Shown here in pieces: positions 50,634 through 57,627 of a stretch of DNA of 64,000 nt. The notes beneath the pieces were generated by a model, which worked only from the letters and a program-made list of their open reading frames with translations, had not been told where the DNA came from and did not search any database. The stretch lies in assembly GCA_019635875.1 (NCBI GenBank), contig JAHBYP010000011.1:1-64000 (forward strand). The letters are read 5' to 3'. The stretch comes from Alphaproteobacteria bacterium (GTDB taxonomy: Bacteria > Pseudomonadota > Alphaproteobacteria > Reyranellales > Reyranellaceae). The first letter of the stretch is position 1. Every line of letters starts with the position of its first letter. The position numbers and the translations under genes are program-made.

Positions 50634-52346
50634 TTAGGCGGTGGGCGAACCCGCCGTGATAACCTCGACGATGCTGCGGGCGATCTCGCGCTCCCCCATG
50701 ATCACGGTATTTGCACCGAGCCTGTCGAGATACTCGACCTCTGCATCCGAATGGGCGCGGGCGATGATTTCCAGCGAGGGGTTGGCCGACCGGGCCTGCT
50801 CGACGATCTGGCCGGACTCGAAGGCGTTGGGGATGGCGACGATCAGCCGGCGCGCGTGGGCAAGGTTGGCGGCGGCCAGAATCTCAGCCTTGGCGGCGTT
50901 ACCGACGATGTGCTCGACGCCGCTCTCGTGCAGCTGCGCTACCCTCTTATCGGCGTCCTCGATCGCCAGAAAGGGCAGCTTCGCCTCGAGCAGGGCCTCG
51001 CCGACCAAGCCACCGACGCGGCCGTATCCGATCAGCACTGTGTGGTTACTGAGCGACGTCGGCACCAGAATCGTCTCGTCGGGTACGGGCGCCGCCGGCG
51101 CGGTGACCGTGGCCGACTGGGGCCTGCGCCTATCCAGCCAGCCCTGCAGCCTGCCCACCGAGGTGAAGGCGACGGGGTTGAACAGGATCGACAGAATCGC
51201 GCCGGCGAGGATCAGGTCACGTCCCTGCTCCGGCAGCAGCTTCAGGCCGACGCCGAGCTCGGCGAGGATGAACGAGAACTCGCCGATCTGCGCCAAGCTG
51301 GCGGAGATCGTGAGGGCTGTGCCGGTCGAATGGCGAAACGCGATCACGATCAGGAATGCGGCGATCGACTTACCGACAATGATGATGAACAGCACCGCCA
51401 GCACCGGCAGCGGATCGCGCACGACGCTGGCGGGATCGAACAGCATGCCTACCGAGACGAAGAACAGGACGGCAAAAGCATCACGCAGGGGCAGCGATTC
51501 CTGCGCCGCCTGATGGCTGAGTTCCGATTCACTGAGGATCATACCGGCGAAGAAAGCGCCCAGCGCCAGCGACACACCGAACAGCTTGGCGGCGCCGAAC
51601 GCCACGCCCAATGCGATTGCCAGGACGGCCAGCCGGAAGAGCTCGCGCGAGCCGGTATGCGCGACGTAATGCAGGACCCAGGGAATCATCCGCCGGCCGA
51701 CGATCAGCATCAGCGCGACGAAGGCGACGACTTTCGCGATCGTGACGCCAAGCACGCCCCACAAGCCCAGGCCGAGACGCGCGGCAAGCGGATCGGCCGC
51801 CGCGGCCCCGCCGCCAGCCTGCATCACGCTGGCCAGCGCCGGCAAGAGCACCAACGCCATCACCATGGCCAGGTCCTCGACGATCAGCCAGCCGACGGCG
51901 ATACGGCCGCGCTCGGTCTCGACGAGGCGCCGCTCCTGCAGGGCGCGCAACAGCACCACGGTGCTGGCGACGGAGAGCGCGAGGCCGAAGACCAGGCCAG
52001 TGGCCAGCGGCCAGCCCATCGCCCAGGCAAGCAATGCGCCCATCGCGGTGGCGACGGCGATCTGCGCAAGCGCGCCGGGCACCGCGATGGTGCGCACCGA
52101 GAGCAGATCCTTGAGCGAGAAATGCAAGCCGACACCGAACATCAGCAGGATCACGCCGATTTCCGCCAGTTCCGGCGCCAGCGCCTGGTCGGCGACGAAG
52201 CCGGGCGTATACGGCCCTACCAGCACGCCGGCCACCAGATAGCCGACCAGTGGCGGCACACGCAGGCGGTTGGCGATGGCGCCGAAGACGAAGGCGAGCC
52301 CAAGGCCTGCGACGATGGTGGCGATCAACGGCATGTCGTGCTGCAT
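50634..52346 (-). CDS. Kef/CPA2-type monovalent cation:proton antiporter with TrkA-N domain
   Basis: The protein has 570 residues. About 12 membrane segments (residues 1-390) include VGYLVAGVLVGPYTPGF, GVILLMFGVGLHFSLKDLL and ALSVASTVVLLRALQER, typical of CPA2 exchangers. A cytoplasmic TrkA-N domain starts at about 430 with the nucleotide-binding VLIGYGRVGGLVGEALL. It likely exports potassium or sodium in exchange for protons under redox or stress control. GAGGA lies 7 bases before the ATG at 52346. Longer upstream readings have no membrane character and were rejected. Confidence 0.92.
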   Translation of the reverse strand: MQHDMPLIATIVAGLGLAFVFGAIANRLRVPPLVGYLVAGVLVGPYTPGFVADQALAPELAEIGVILLMFGVGLHFSLKDLLSVRTIAVPGALAQIAVATAMGALLAWAMGWPLATGLVFGLALSVASTVVLLRALQERRLVETERGRIAVGWLIVEDLAMVMALVLLPALASVMQAGGGAAAADPLAARLGLGLWGVLGVTIAKVVAFVALMLIVGRRMIPWVLHYVAHTGSRELFRLAVLAIALGVAFGAAKLFGVSLALGAFFAGMILSESELSHQAAQESLPLRDAFAVLFFVSVGMLFDPASVVRDPLPVLAVLFIIIVGKSIAAFLIVIAFRHSTGTALTISASLAQIGEFSFILAELGVGLKLLPEQGRDLILAGAILSILFNPVAFTSVGRLQGWLDRRRPQSATVTAPAAPVPDETILVPTSLSNHTVLIGYGRVGGLVGEALLEAKLPFLAIEDADKRVAQLHESGVEHIVGNAAKAEILAAANLAHARRLIVAIPNAFESGQIVEQARSANPSLEIIARAHSDAEVEYLDRLGANTVIMGEREIARSIVEVITAGSPTA

Positions 52347-52559
52347 GCACCAGTCCTCGGGAGAGAGAGTCCCGCCTGGAGACGGGGCCAAGGTATGCGA
52401 AACCGTCCGCAGGGAGTCGTTCGTGGGGATCCGCGACCTCACGCGCCGCGACAGGGTTCGCGACGCGCAGAGCGATTCGCATCTCGGGATCGGCAACGTC
52501 GGCGCGACATCGTTGTGCCCTGGCCGATGGCGGGCACAGGTGCGCGCCGATGCAGACTG

Positions 52560-52931
52560 CTAGAGCCGGAAAGGTGGATCGCGTGGACGGTGGGTCTGGC
52601 GCGCGGATGTGGAAGGTCGGCGGCCGAGGTCCGGCCCCACCGCGGACGCTTGCGTGCCCGACTGGCGCGTTGCCGCGATCACCGGTGGCGGCGCATCGAC
52701 GTCGCCGGTCTTGCCGCCCGGTGGCGTCGACTTGCGCGCATCGGTGATTTGGCGCGTGCCGCGCAACGTTGGCAGCGTACCGCGAGCGCTCAACGCGGTG
52801 CCTTCGGCGAACCCGAGGCCCAACAGCCGCATGCACTGAGCCGACTGCGAGGCAAAACCGTGCGAGGCTGCGCCGACGATGACCAGCATCAGCGTCAGGT
52901 GGGAGATCCAGAAACGACCCCGGCCCTTCAT
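52560..52931 (-). CDS. Possible small secreted protein (123 residues)
   Basis: The N-terminus looks like a signal peptide (ISHLTLMLVIVGAASHGFA, cut before SQSAQC). The rest is Pro-, Thr- and Arg-rich with low complexity and no recognised domain. It is the only coherent reading in the 634-base stretch between the antiporter and cofC; nothing else is seen there. Coding status is uncertain. Confidence 0.4.
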   Translation of the reverse strand: MKGRGRFWISHLTLMLVIVGAASHGFASQSAQCMRLLGLGFAEGTALSARGTLPTLRGTRQITDARKSTPPGGKTGDVDAPPPVIAATRQSGTQASAVGPDLGRRPSTSARQTHRPRDPPFRL

Positions 52932-52980
52932 ATTGCCAGCCTACATCGCGCGACGCGCTATCACCACCCGCGCCGGCGGC

Positions 52981-53652
52981 TCACCTTGCGCCCGCCGGGC
53001 GCTGGGCGATGCCGAACCGTCCCAGCAGGATCCTCGTGCGCGTGCCGTGCGACTGCGGCAGGCGCAGGAAGGTATCGAGGTCGACCGGATGGTCGATATC
53101 CATGGCGACGCCCGGCTGGCGCAGGATGGTGGGCTCGATGCCCTGCGCGCGCGCCGCGTCGAGATGCGGGAAGTAGGAGTTCTCGCCGAAGCGCAGCGGC
53201 ACCGAATCGGGTGGCGAGCAGACCACGGCGTTGGAGCCGAGATCGTCGTGCGCCGGGGAGATGGTGAAGGACGGCGCCGGCCTGTGCGCCGCCAGGATCG
53301 CGTCGATCTCCGCCGCCCGCACCGCGGGGATGTCGCCCGGCATGGTCATGAAGCCGCCCTTGCCCTCGCGCGCGAGGATGCGCAGGCCGGCCGCGACGCT
53401 TCCCGTATGGCCCGCGCGCGCCCCCTCCGCCTCGACCCGCGCGCCGATGCGCCCCGCCATCGCCCGCGCGATCGGCTCGAGCGTGATCAGCATGACGCCG
53501 GCCAGGCTCTTCGCGCCGGCCACCGCCTCGAGCACGTCGGCGAGCATGGTCTCGGCGAGCAGGCGGCGCTGCCCGGGCGTCAGCAGCGGCGACAGCCGGT
53601 GCTTGGCGCCCTCGAACTCCTTGACCGGAATGACCGCCCAGATGTCGCTCAT
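52981..53652 (-). CDS. cofC: 2-phospho-L-lactate (or PEP / 3-phosphoglycerate) guanylyltransferase CofC
   Basis: The protein has 223 residues: IWAVIPVKEFEGAKHRLSPLLTPGQRRLLAETML is the nucleotidyltransferase start, followed by GGFMTMPGDIPAVRAAEID and SFTISPAHDDLGSNAVVCSPPDSVPLRFGENSYFPHLDAA. It activates a three-carbon phospho acid with GTP for F420 side-chain synthesis. Which acid is used (2-phospholactate, PEP or 3-phosphoglycerate) cannot be read from motifs by eye. It overlaps cofD by 4 bases. Confidence 0.93.
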   Translation of the reverse strand: MSDIWAVIPVKEFEGAKHRLSPLLTPGQRRLLAETMLADVLEAVAGAKSLAGVMLITLEPIARAMAGRIGARVEAEGARAGHTGSVAAGLRILAREGKGGFMTMPGDIPAVRAAEIDAILAAHRPAPSFTISPAHDDLGSNAVVCSPPDSVPLRFGENSYFPHLDAARAQGIEPTILRQPGVAMDIDHPVDLDTFLRLPQSHGTRTRILLGRFGIAQRPAGAR

Positions 53653-54575
53653 CGCCGCAGCGATTCCGCCGCGTCGAGCACGACGCGCGCCAGCGCCTCG
53701 CGATCCTCGAGGCTCAGCATCAGCGTCTTCGCCGCCGTCACGCGAGCGGCGATGCCGGCGACACCGGCGGCGTCCTCGTGCTCGACGACGTAGCCCTGCA
53801 GCATGTCGCCGTAGCGCCGGGCGACGCCGAGCGCCGTCGCCTCCATGCCGAGCTCGGCCATCATCTTCGCCGTCGGCCCCTTCACCGCCTTACCGCCGAT
53901 GATCGGCGACACCGCCACGACCGGCGCCTTGCTCTGCGTGATGGCCTCGCGGATGCCGGGCACGGCGAGGATCGGCTCGATGCTGATGAACGGGTTGGAC
54001 GGGCAGATGACGATGGCATGGGCGGCGCGCAGCGCCTCGACCACGCCCGGCGCCGGCCTCGATGCCGGCGCGCCCTCGAAGCTCAGCGCGCGCACCGCCG
54101 GCCGGCACTGCTGGCGCACGAAATAGTCCTGGAAATCGATCCAGCCCTGCTCGCCCAGCACGCGCGTGCGCACCCGATCGTCGCTCATCGGCAGGATGTT
54201 CGCGCCGATGCCGAGCCTGGCCGCGAAGTCGGCGGTGATGCGCGAGAGCGTCTCGCCCGATCGCAGGCGGCGCGTGCGCTCGACATGCACGGCGAGGTCG
54301 CGGTCGCCCAGGCGGAACCAGTCCTCGCCGCCCAGCGCCTTGACGCTCTCCATGAACGACCACGTCTCGTCGCGCCGTCCCCAGCCGGTGGCCGGATTGT
54401 CGATGCCGGCCAGCGCGTAGGTCAGCGTGTCGATGTCGGGACAGATGCTGAGCCCGAGATGCTCGAAATCGTCGCCGGTATTGGCGATCACCGTGAGCCC
54501 GGCCGGTGGCAGCACGCGGCTCAGCCCCAGCGCCAGCTTGGCGCCGCCGACCCCGCCGGACAGCGCGATGATCAC
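53649..54575 (-). CDS. cofD: 2-phospho-L-lactate transferase CofD
   Basis: The protein has 308 residues. Landmarks are IIALSGGVGGAKLALGL at the start, IANTGDDFEHLGLSICPDIDTLTYAL, and CPSNPFISIEPILAVPGI with SPIIGGKAVKGPTAKMM. It transfers the phospho-acyl group from the GDP- or GMP-activated donor to FO, giving F420-0 or an analogue. The start is GTG at 54575. The ribosome-binding AGGA 5 bases upstream is part of the right-hand family A palindrome. It is co-translated with cofC. Confidence 0.95.
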   Translation of the reverse strand: MIIALSGGVGGAKLALGLSRVLPPAGLTVIANTGDDFEHLGLSICPDIDTLTYALAGIDNPATGWGRRDETWSFMESVKALGGEDWFRLGDRDLAVHVERTRRLRSGETLSRITADFAARLGIGANILPMSDDRVRTRVLGEQGWIDFQDYFVRQQCRPAVRALSFEGAPASRPAPGVVEALRAAHAIVICPSNPFISIEPILAVPGIREAITQSKAPVVAVSPIIGGKAVKGPTAKMMAELGMEATALGVARRYGDMLQGYVVEHEDAAGVAGIAARVTAAKTLMLSLEDREALARVVLDAAESLRR

Positions 54576-54578
54576 GAC

Positions 54579-54658
54579 GTCGTCCTGAGCGCAGCGAAGG
54601 ACCCCGCGGTCTCGCCCACTCGCACCACCGCTGGATCCTTCGCTGCGCTCAGGATGAC
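54579..54658. repeat. Dispersed palindrome, family A, copy 6
   Basis: GTCGTCCTGAGCGCAGCG-AAGGACC is mirrored by GGATCCTTCGCTGCGC-TCAGGATGAC. It sits inside the F420 operon between cofE and cofD, and its left arm gives cofD its ribosome-binding site on the minus strand. Confidence 0.87.
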
Positions 54659-54666
54659 GGAGGAGC

Positions 54667-55440
54667 TCATCGGAACATGTCCTCGGACGCCGGGCGCACC
54701 AGCTCGTGCGCGCTGTTGTCGGGGCCGCTCCAGCTCAGCCCGCGCACCAGCACCACGGGCTGACCCTCGGCGCCCTGGCCCTGCACCAGCGAGGCGGCGG
54801 CGGCGATCTCGTCGGCGTGGCCGGTGATGCTGACCTGCAAAGTGCGGCCGAAGAGATCCGGATTGCCGCGCAGGTCCATCAGCGACGGCAGGCCGGCCGC
54901 GCCCACCGCCACGCCGCAGGTGCCGCGGCGCCAGGCGCGGCCGAAGCTGTCGTTGACGATCACCGCCAGCTTCGCGGCGAAGCGCCGCGACAGCGCCGCG
55001 CGCAGTCGTTCCGCGCTGCCATCGGGATCGACCGGCAGCAGCAGCGCCATCTGCGGACCATCGGGGCCGGCGACGTTGGACTGGTCGATGCCGGCATTGG
55101 CCATGACGAAGCCAAGGCGATGCTCGACGATTAGCACGTTGGGCCTGGAACGCACCACGCGCACCGACTCGTCCAGGATCAGGTGCACGAGGCGCGGATC
55201 CTTCTGGACTTCCTCGGCCAGCTTCACCGCTTCGGCCGACGGCACGACGCTCGCGAGATCGACGCTGCGGCCCTCGGCCTTGGACACGACCTTCTGCGCC
55301 ACCACGAGCACGTCGCCGTCGCGCGGCGTCAGCCCGGCGCGCGCCAGGCCGTCGGCGATGATCGACACGAGATCGTCGCCCGCGCGCACCATCGGGATGC
55401 CCTGAAGCGCGCGGATCTCGATGCCGCTGGTGGACGCCAT
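54667..55440 (-). CDS. cofE: F420-0:gamma-glutamyl ligase CofE
   Basis: The protein has 257 residues: IEIRALQGIPMVRAGDDLVSII, DVLVVAQKVVSKAEGRSVDL, HRLGFVMANAGIDQSNV and KLAVIVNDSFGRAWRRGTCGVAVGAAG. It adds glutamate residues to F420-0 with GTP. It is the single-domain archaeal-type length and lacks the C-terminal nitroreductase domain of actinobacterial FbiB, which reduces dehydro-F420-0. It is followed 8 bases upstream by fgd, and the order on the minus strand is fgd, cofE, cofD, cofC. Confidence 0.95.
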   Translation of the reverse strand: MASTSGIEIRALQGIPMVRAGDDLVSIIADGLARAGLTPRDGDVLVVAQKVVSKAEGRSVDLASVVPSAEAVKLAEEVQKDPRLVHLILDESVRVVRSRPNVLIVEHRLGFVMANAGIDQSNVAGPDGPQMALLLPVDPDGSAERLRAALSRRFAAKLAVIVNDSFGRAWRRGTCGVAVGAAGLPSLMDLRGNPDLFGRTLQVSITGHADEIAAAASLVQGQGAEGQPVVLVRGLSWSGPDNSAHELVRPASEDMFR

Positions 55441-55448
55441 GTGGCCGG

Positions 55449-56453
55449 TCAGCCGAACTTCTTGCGCAGGCGCGGCAGCACGTTCTCGCCATAGAGCCGG
55501 ATGAAGCGCGCCTGATCGGGGCCGGGTGCGTGGAACACGAGATGGCGGAATCCCAGGCCGACATAATAGCCGACACGCTCGACATGCTCGTCGGGATCGT
55601 TGGACACGATCCATCGGCTGGCGGCGCGCTCCAGCGGCAGGGCCTCGGCCAGGCGCTGCATCTCCACCGGATCCTCGACCGACATCTTCTCCTCCGAGGT
55701 CAGCGCCAGCGCCGCCCAGTGCCGCGTGTCGTGCAGCGCGCGCTCGGTGTCGGTGTCGAAGGAGACCTTGACCTCGATCATGTGGTCGTAGGGCTTCTTG
55801 CTGTCGCTTGCCGCGGCGATGCCGGCGGCCACGTTGGGCAGCAGGGTCTCGGTGTAGAGCTCGCGCTTCTTGCCCGAGGTGCAGATGAAGCCGTCGCCCG
55901 AGCGTCCGGCGTATTTCGCCACCAGCGCGCCGGCGGCGGCGACGTAGATCGGCACCGGCGTGTCGGGCCGGTCGTAGATGGTGGCGTTCTCGGTCTTGTA
56001 GTACTGGCCCTCGAAGGTCACCCGCTCCTGGCTCCATAGCGTGCGGATCAGGTTCACCGATTCGCGCAGGCGCGCGAAGCGCTCCTTGAACTCGGGCCAG
56101 GCCTGGCCGGTCGAGGGCACCTCGTTGAGCGACTCGCCGGTGCCGATGCCCAGCACGACGCGATCCGGGAACATCGCGCCCATGGTGCCGAAGGCCTGCG
56201 CCACGATCGAGGGATGATAGCGGAAGGTCGGCGTCAGCACCGAGGTGCCCATGACCACCTTCGATGTGCGCGCGCCCAGCGCGCCCAGCCAGGTCAGCGA
56301 GAACGGCGCGTGCCCGTCGATGTGCTTCCAGGGCTGGAAATGGTCACTGATGAAGACGGATTCGAAGCCCATCTCCTCGGCCAGCACGGAGAAGTCGAGA
56401 AGCTGACGCGGGGCGAACTGTTCCGCCGACGCCTTGTATCCGAGCTTGAGCAC
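55449..56453 (-). CDS. fgd: F420-dependent glucose-6-phosphate dehydrogenase-like enzyme
   Basis: The protein has 334 residues and follows mycobacterial FGD closely: LKLGYKASAEQFAPRQLLDF, SDHFQPWKH, HAPFSLTWLGALG, GTSVLTPTFRYHPSIVAQAF, LGIGTGESLNEVPSTGQAWPEFKERFARLRES, KYAGRSGDGFICTSGK and RWIVSNDPDEHVERVGYYV. In mycobacteria the enzyme reduces F420 with glucose-6-phosphate. Here it is the first gene of the fgd-cofE-cofD-cofC run, with 8 bases to cofE. Related enzymes act on other hydroxy substrates, so the sugar specificity is inferred. Confidence 0.9.
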   Translation of the reverse strand: MLKLGYKASAEQFAPRQLLDFSVLAEEMGFESVFISDHFQPWKHIDGHAPFSLTWLGALGARTSKVVMGTSVLTPTFRYHPSIVAQAFGTMGAMFPDRVVLGIGTGESLNEVPSTGQAWPEFKERFARLRESVNLIRTLWSQERVTFEGQYYKTENATIYDRPDTPVPIYVAAAGALVAKYAGRSGDGFICTSGKKRELYTETLLPNVAAGIAAASDSKKPYDHMIEVKVSFDTDTERALHDTRHWAALALTSEEKMSVEDPVEMQRLAEALPLERAASRWIVSNDPDEHVERVGYYVGLGFRHLVFHAPGPDQARFIRLYGENVLPRLRKKFG

Positions 56454-56537
56454 GCCACCGCCCTCCCCGCTATGGTCTGGCGCCGAAATCTATAGACTGA
56501 CGGCACCGCAGCAACCAGACAAAGTCGGGGAACCCCC

Positions 56538-57428
56538 ATGCAACTCGGTCTTGCCCTTCCGTTCGGCGATATCGGCGGCGACGGCCCCGTCGTGCGCGAG
56601 TTCTGCCAGCTGGCCGAGGCCGAGGGCTATGACGGACTCACGCTGGCCGACCACGTACTGGGCGGTAACCCGAAGGGCCCCAAGCCGACGCGCGCCGCCG
56701 GGCTCGGCCTGTTCCACGACCCCTTCGTCGCCTTCGGCTTCATCGCGGCGTGCACGCAGAAGGTCGAGCTGTCGACCCAGGTGCTGATCCTGGCGCAGCG
56801 CCAGACGGCGCTGGTCGCCAAGCAGGCCGCCAGCCTCGACGTGCTGGCCGGCGGTCGCTTCCGCTTCGGCGTCGGCGTCGGCTGGAACGAGCTCGAGTTC
56901 GTCGGCCTGAACGAGAACTTCCACAACAGGGGCAAGCGCTCGGAGGAGCAGGTCATCCTGATGAAGAAGCTGTGGGCCGAGCCCTACATCAGCTTCAAGG
57001 GCAGGTACCACACCATCGAGGATTCCGGCATCAACCCGCTGCCGCCCAGGCGCTCGATCCCGCTGTGGTTCGGCGGCCACATGGACGTCACCCTCGACCG
57101 CATCGCCAGGTACGGCGACGGCTGGATGATGCTGGCCCATCCGCCGGGCGACGCCGCAATCGCCGAGTTCGACAAGTTGCGCCGCAAGCTCGAGGCCGTC
57201 GGCCGCGATCCCAAATCCGTCGGCCTCGAGGTCTGGACCTCGACCGGCACCGGCGCCGAGGCCGAATGGCGCGAGGAGATCAAGTTCTGGAAGAAAGCCG
57301 GCGTCACCCACGTCGTGCTGCACAACACCTTCGGCGGCTACCATCACAAGCGCATGGAGGGCCGCACGATGGCGGAGCATGTCAACGCGATGCGGCGGTA
57401 CCGGACGGCAGTGGCCGACCTGCTCTAA
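56538..57428 (+). CDS. LLM class oxidoreductase, probably F420-dependent
   Basis: The protein has 296 residues: MQLGLALPFGDIGGDGPVVREFCQLAEAEGYDGLTLADHVLGGNPKGPKPTR, VELSTQVLILAQRQTALVAKQAASLDVLAGGRFRFGVGVGWNELEFVGL and IPLWFGGHMDVTLDRIARYGDGWMM. It is divergent from fgd with 84 bases between the start codons, so the F420 operon and this user gene may share a control region. Substrate unknown. Confidence 0.88.
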   Translation: MQLGLALPFGDIGGDGPVVREFCQLAEAEGYDGLTLADHVLGGNPKGPKPTRAAGLGLFHDPFVAFGFIAACTQKVELSTQVLILAQRQTALVAKQAASLDVLAGGRFRFGVGVGWNELEFVGLNENFHNRGKRSEEQVILMKKLWAEPYISFKGRYHTIEDSGINPLPPRRSIPLWFGGHMDVTLDRIARYGDGWMMLAHPPGDAAIAEFDKLRRKLEAVGRDPKSVGLEVWTSTGTGAEAEWREEIKFWKKAGVTHVVLHNTFGGYHHKRMEGRTMAEHVNAMRRYRTAVADLL

Positions 57429-57506
57429 GCACCGGAAATGCCTGTGCTGCCGCACCGATAAGAACCCGATAAAACGCATTGCTGGCAGGCACTTAGACCT
57501 CACTCC

Positions 57507-57528
57507 GACACAGCTAGGGGTGGAAATA
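57507..57528 (+). promoter_or_regulatory. 22-base element, module 3
   Basis: GACAC-AGCT-AGGGGT-GGAAATA, ending 99 bases before the ATG of module 3. The surrounding sequence is otherwise unlike that of modules 1 and 2, which makes the conservation of this element meaningful. Confidence 0.68.
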
Positions 57529-57627
57529 GGGGCTCCGCACCCTCCCTCCTAGACTCCCTCGCAATGGCACGACGAACCGTTGGCCGTTGAAAGGGATTCG
57601 GATGTCCATCGCACGCGTGGTCCGCTA

